A program made the position numbers and the translations under genes. From Mucilaginibacter terrae (GTDB taxonomy: Bacteria; Bacteroidota; Bacteroidia; Sphingobacteriales; Sphingobacteriaceae): a DNA stretch of 64,000 bases. The stretch covers positions 5,270,001 to 5,334,000 of the forward strand of contig NZ_JAVLVU010000001.1 in assembly GCF_031951985.1 (NCBI RefSeq), written 5' to 3'. A model generated the notes under the pieces. The model was not told the origin of the DNA and did not search any database. It saw only the letters and a program-made list of their open reading frames with translations. The stretch's first letter is position 1. Every line of letters starts with the position of its first letter. This document shows positions 60,756 to 64,000 of this stretch, one piece after another.

Positions 60756-61571
60756 ATGCACCTCAGATTATTCATCATTGTATTGATCCTCATTAATTGC
60801 CTTCCCGGCTTTTCGCAATCGCCGCCCCTTGTAAATGGTTTTGCCCACAACGATTACTGGCATGATCGCCCGCTGTTTGATGCCCTCGACAATGGCTTTG
60901 TAAACATGGAGGCCGATATTTATCTGCGCAGCAATGGATTGGTGGTATCACACTTGCCACCAATATTTGGCAAAAGCCGCACGCTCGAAAATCTGTATTT
61001 AAAACCCCTGCAAAATTGTATAAATGGCGATGGAGCAGGTCGTGACTGCCCGTCGTACCCCATTATGCTCATGATCGATATTAAATCGGGAGCCGAAAAA
61101 ACGTATAAAGAATTAGAAAAGCTGCTGAAGAAATACCGGTCTATGTTATCTGCAGTTGAAGATGGCCAGTTTGTTCAGCGCGAAATTACCGTTGTAATAA
61201 CCGGGCATAAACCTTACGAACTGCTCCGCAAGCAAACCAACCGCCTGGCTTTTATTGATGAAGATCTTACCCGCGTACATAAAGACACACTGGCCATAAA
61301 CCTGTACCAAACCGCAAGTTGTAAATATTCATCGCTGGTTAAATGGAATGGGCGCGGCGATTTTCCAGAGCACGAAAAGCAGCGCTTGTGCCATTATGTA
61401 ATGCTGGCGCACCGTTTTGGCAAAAAAGTAAGGCTATGGGCATCGCCCGAAGACCCGGTGGTGTGGAACGAGCTGCTGCAATGTGGAGTTGACCTTATTA
61501 ATACTGATAAACTTGCCGAGCTTAAACAATTCCTTAACACACGTAACATGTTAGTAACCAGCGTGAAATAA
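60756..61571 (+). CDS. Exported GDPD/PI-PLC-like phosphodiesterase
   Basis: A 271-aa protein with signal peptide 1-20 (G-F-S-Q). The barrel starts G-F-A-H-N-D-Y-W and continues N-M-E-A-D-I-Y-L-R and V-S-H-L-P-P, the His/Glu/Asp/His set of the glycerophosphodiester phosphodiesterase and PI-specific phospholipase C superfamily. D-I-K-S-G and a closing N-T-D-K-L strand follow. It likely hydrolyses phosphodiesters outside the cytoplasm; the substrate is unknown. Monocistronic. Confidence 0.82.
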   Translation: MHLRLFIIVLILINCLPGFSQSPPLVNGFAHNDYWHDRPLFDALDNGFVNMEADIYLRSNGLVVSHLPPIFGKSRTLENLYLKPLQNCINGDGAGRDCPSYPIMLMIDIKSGAEKTYKELEKLLKKYRSMLSAVEDGQFVQREITVVITGHKPYELLRKQTNRLAFIDEDLTRVHKDTLAINLYQTASCKYSSLVKWNGRGDFPEHEKQRLCHYVMLAHRFGKKVRLWASPEDPVVWNELLQCGVDLINTDKLAELKQFLNTRNMLVTSVK

Positions 61572-61701
61572 TAGTTTGTTAAGTAAAGTCCACTACTTAT
61601 TAATTTCTAAATACTGAGTTAAAGTTTGCTTCACTTCACTTTAATTATATCATAATGCTTAGTTAGCATTAGGTAAAGGTTGCCCATCTACTTTTATAAT
61701 C
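61572..61701. other. Short intergenic with dyad
   Basis: TAATGCT and AGCATTA (61653-61671, five-base loop) form a small inverted repeat ahead of the glycan genes. No other signal is seen. Confidence 0.35.
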
Positions 61702-61908
61702 ATGATAATGACTTATAGTGATGTGGTGCTGATACAATACGAGATCTTTAATTCTACTCCGCGATTTAACTCTGCTCCAAAAGTTGCCTGTAACCAAACT
61801 AACGTTAGCAATAAGCAACTTAACCATGCTGTAAGTCTGCAATCAAACCTAAGAGAATCAATTGCACAGGTAGCCTTGGTCAACACCAAAGCAAACCATA
61901 TTATTTAG
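61702..61908 (+). CDS. Possible small protein of unknown function
   Basis: A 68-aa open frame ending 18 bases before the glycosyltransferase. It is rich in Asn, Ser and Gln, without a signal peptide, helix or known motif. Two near-start codons (ATG 61702, second Met at residue 3) exist but no strong ribosome binding site is seen. It may be chance. Confidence 0.25.
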   Translation: MIMTYSDVVLIQYEIFNSTPRFNSAPKVACNQTNVSNKQLNHAVSLQSNLRESIAQVALVNTKANHII

Positions 61909-61926
61909 CCATCAGGAGGAGTATAC

Positions 61927-62976
61927 ATGCAAAAAATACTGTTCATGACGGGTTCAATGAACCAAACCATGCAAATGCATAGCATTGCCTCGCATTTGCC
62001 CGAATATGATTGCTGGTTTAGCCAATTATTCACCGATTCGCCGCTGATGAACGGCTTGCTTACCAAAACCAAACTGTTAGATGGAACTATTCTCGCTGGT
62101 CAGTTTCGGAATAACTCTGAAAAGTATTTGCGCGAGCACGGTTTACAAATTGATTACGGCGCAAAACTCAATAGTTACGACCTGATCGTCTTTTGCTCAG
62201 ATATGATCATTCCCGGGCTTGCGCTCCATACCAAAACCATTTGGGTGCAGGAGGGCATGATTGATAAGTTCACTATTAAAAGCCTTTTGGTTAAAAAACT
62301 CAAGCTGCCATCTTATTTCTGTGGAGATACTTCACTTAATGGATCGGGTGATGTATGCGATATATACTGTGCTGCATCAGAAGGCTATAAGCAATACATC
62401 TCATCAAAAGGTACCGATGGACGTAAAATAGTGGTTACCGGTATTCCTAATTACGATAACCTGGCAACTAATCTTAAAAACGATTTTCCGCATCATAACT
62501 ACGTTATGGTAGCCACTACCGATATGCGCGAAACCTATCGTTACGAAAACCGTCCGGCTTTTATTAAAAAGGCTGTGGAGATAGCGGCAGGCCGTCAGTT
62601 GTTATTCAAGCTTCATCCCAATGAAAACGAGGAACGCGCCCGTGCCGAGATAAAACGCTATGCACCCAAAGGGGCAATGGTATTTAGCAAAGGAAATACT
62701 AACCATATGATAGCCAATTGCTGCGAGTTAATTACCCAGTACTCTACAGTAGTGTATACGGGTATTGCATTAGGCAAAAAGGTGCACTCGTGGTTTGATA
62801 TAGATGAGCTGAAAAGGCTTACCCCGGTACAAAACGAAGGTGCATCGGCATGGAATATAGCGCAGCTATGCCGCGCTTACGTACAGCACAAAGGTAGCAA
62901 GCAAAGTTTTAACCCGCATACTGTGCTTACCAATATTAACAAGGCCGTAATGGCCAATGAGGAGGTTTACGCATGA
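61927..62976 (+). CDS. GT-B-fold glycosyl/glycerophosphotransferase-like protein
   Basis: A 349-aa protein with an unusually clear ribosome site, AGGAGGAG, at 61914-61921, which fixes the ATG at 61927. Two Rossmann-like halves are suggested by a first strand I-L-F-M-T-G-S and a middle Y-V-M-V-A-T-T-D; the later L-F-K-L-H-P-N-E-N and I-T-Q-Y-S-T-V-V-Y-T-G-I-A-L-G-K motifs are those of CDP-glycerol/TagB- and capsule-type transferases. Its stop overlaps the next start by four bases. It probably modifies a surface polysaccharide together with the SpsF-like protein. Confidence 0.72.
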   Translation: MQKILFMTGSMNQTMQMHSIASHLPEYDCWFSQLFTDSPLMNGLLTKTKLLDGTILAGQFRNNSEKYLREHGLQIDYGAKLNSYDLIVFCSDMIIPGLALHTKTIWVQEGMIDKFTIKSLLVKKLKLPSYFCGDTSLNGSGDVCDIYCAASEGYKQYISSKGTDGRKIVVTGIPNYDNLATNLKNDFPHHNYVMVATTDMRETYRYENRPAFIKKAVEIAAGRQLLFKLHPNENEERARAEIKRYAPKGAMVFSKGNTNHMIANCCELITQYSTVVYTGIALGKKVHSWFDIDELKRLTPVQNEGASAWNIAQLCRAYVQHKGSKQSFNPHTVLTNINKAVMANEEVYA

Positions 62977-63791
62977 CAAAGAAAGCAAGCAGAGTGGTAA
63001 TCGTAGTGCAGGCACGTATGGCATCAACCCGCCTGCCGGGCAAGGTAATGATGACCATTATGGGTAAAAGCCTGCTGGCGCTGATGATAGAACGCCTGAA
63101 TATGATACGCCACTGGGCAACCGTAGTGGTGGCCACATCTCAAAACACGGAAGACGACATCATTGAGAATGAGGCCGGTGAGTTAGACATACCCTGCTAC
63201 CGCGGCAGCGAGCATAACCTGCTCGACCGCCATTACCAGGCTGCCAAGCGTTTTGAGGCCGATGTGGTGCTCAAAATACCATCTGATTGTCCGCTGATTG
63301 ACCCGCAGGCTATTGACCAGGCATTGGAGTTCTTTTTTGCCAATGCCAATAAATACGATTATGTGAGCAACCTGCACCCGGCCACTTACCCCGATGGTAA
63401 CGACGTGGAAATTATGACCATGGCTTGCCTGCAAAAAACATGGAAAGAAGCCTCACGCCCGATGGAGCTGGAGCATACCACACCTTACATATGGGAAAAC
63501 CCGGATTTGTTTCGCATAGCTAATGTGAGCTGGGCAACCGGTTTGGACTATTCCATGTCGCACCGTTTTACTATCGATTACCAGGAAGATTTCGACTTTA
63601 TTAAAAGCGTGTTTGAGGAGCTATATCCAACCAATGATGATTTTACGTGTGAAGATATAATCGATCTGCTTAACCGCAAGCCCGAGATCTATAACATTAA
63701 CTCGATGCATGCCGGTGTGAACTGGTACCGTCATCATTTAAATGAGTTAAAAACCATTCAACCGGGGCAAACACGCCTGGCCTCTGCTTAA
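62973..63791 (+). CDS. SpsF-like cytidylyltransferase
   Basis: A 272-aa protein. The nucleotide-binding start is V-V-Q-A-R-M-A-S-T-R-L-P-G-K, followed by V-V-A-T-S and I-P-S-D-C-P-L-I-D (metal-binding Asp). This is the CMP-nonulosonate/KDO-type cytidylyltransferase family, SpsF branch, which activates sugars for surface or flagellin glycans. It overlaps the glycosyltransferase by four bases, and a transketolase N-half starts 28 bases downstream. The exact sugar is unknown. Confidence 0.86.
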   Translation: MTKKASRVVIVVQARMASTRLPGKVMMTIMGKSLLALMIERLNMIRHWATVVVATSQNTEDDIIENEAGELDIPCYRGSEHNLLDRHYQAAKRFEADVVLKIPSDCPLIDPQAIDQALEFFFANANKYDYVSNLHPATYPDGNDVEIMTMACLQKTWKEASRPMELEHTTPYIWENPDLFRIANVSWATGLDYSMSHRFTIDYQEDFDFIKSVFEELYPTNDDFTCEDIIDLLNRKPEIYNINSMHAGVNWYRHHLNELKTIQPGQTRLASA

Positions 63792-63819
63792 AACACAACT
63801 AAACCCCAACACATCTGCC

Positions 63820-64000
63820 GTGCAAAACACCATAGAAAAAGAATTACAGGAAATGGCCCTAAAGGTACGTGAGCACATTGTGCGCATGTCTACCGGTGGC
63901 GGCTGTTTCACCGGCGCGTCGCTTTCGGCCGTCGATTTAATTGTATACCTGTACAGCGAGTTTTTAAACGTGAACGCGCTTAACCTGTATAGCCCCGAGC
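63820..64000 (+). CDS. Transketolase N-terminal subunit, cut off by window end
   Basis: A partial frame of 60 codons from GTG 63820 (Q-N-T-I-E-K-E-L-Q-E-M-A); the ATG at 63853 is an alternative. It contains V-R-M-S-T-G-G-G-C-F-T-G-A-S-L-S-A-V-D-L-I-V, the start of the TPP-binding domain of split transketolases found in surface-glycan loci. The C-terminal half-gene is presumably next but lies outside the window. Confidence 0.8.
   Translation, partial: MQNTIEKELQEMALKVREHIVRMSTGGGCFTGASLSAVDLIVYLYSEFLNVNALNLYSPE

Overview
The window is a chromosomal stretch of a Bacteroidota bacterium, most likely Sphingobacteriaceae and Mucilaginibacter- or Pedobacter-like. Evidence seen in the sequence: a type IX secretion C-terminal domain, a BlaI/M56 pair whose peptidase carries TonB-plug-like modules, DUF4290, DUF5777 and VF530 proteins, weak Shine-Dalgarno sequences, several TAnnTTTG-type -7 boxes, and a family of dispersed palindromes. 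No phage, plasmid, insertion sequence or CRISPR array was seen. The genus is an inference.

Layout. 1-3.3 kb: end of a TolC-type efflux protein, then a convergent esterase and GH43 glycosidase. 3.4-6.8 kb: a broken CinA-like gene, a 24-codon reading frame ending in cysteine codons, a peroxiredoxin-like protein without any cysteine, tRNA-Cys, a PYROXD2-like oxidoreductase and a VF530 protein. 6.8-13 kb: three related hairpins and an RND efflux operon (adaptor, pump, TolC). 13-27 kb: SDR, a giant secreted beta-propeller protein, L,D-transpeptidase, DinB, HAD, MFS, murA and DUF4290. 27-39 kb: a split complex I locus; nuoA-nuoB lie about 6.6 kb from pdxH-nuoC-nuoD, and algH, purE-purK, icd and two lipoproteins lie between. 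39-46 kb: GT87, two exported paralogues, threonine aldolase, topoisomerase IB and the BlaI/M56 pair. 46-53.8 kb: a Tat-exported amine oxidase, a Tat-exported aminotransferase and a Hint-domain protein, then SDR, NUDIX, an exported hypothetical and Usp. 54-60 kb: GluQ-type synthetase and a five-gene sigma/anti-sigma/YceI/DUF5777/Rieske operon, then a thioredoxin-fold protein. 60.7-64 kb: a GDPD-like phosphodiesterase and the start of a surface-glycan locus (glycosyltransferase, SpsF cytidylyltransferase, transketolase N-half).

Five places look damaged by a single-base insertion or deletion: CinA (~3559), the tRNA-Cys acceptor stem (~4882), the RND pump (~9515), the giant secreted protein (~19520) and nuoD (~29012-29022). 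The two essential or near-essential genes among them (tRNA-Cys, nuoD) make sequencing or assembly error the likelier explanation. Downstream users should treat frames near these points with care.

The best candidates for something undescribed are (1) the cysteine-themed cluster at 3.95-4.89 kb, which looks like a cysteine-responsive leader peptide ahead of a cysteine-free redox-fold protein and tRNA-Cys, and (2) the exported amine oxidase, aminotransferase and Hint-protein trio at 46.7-50.6 kb.
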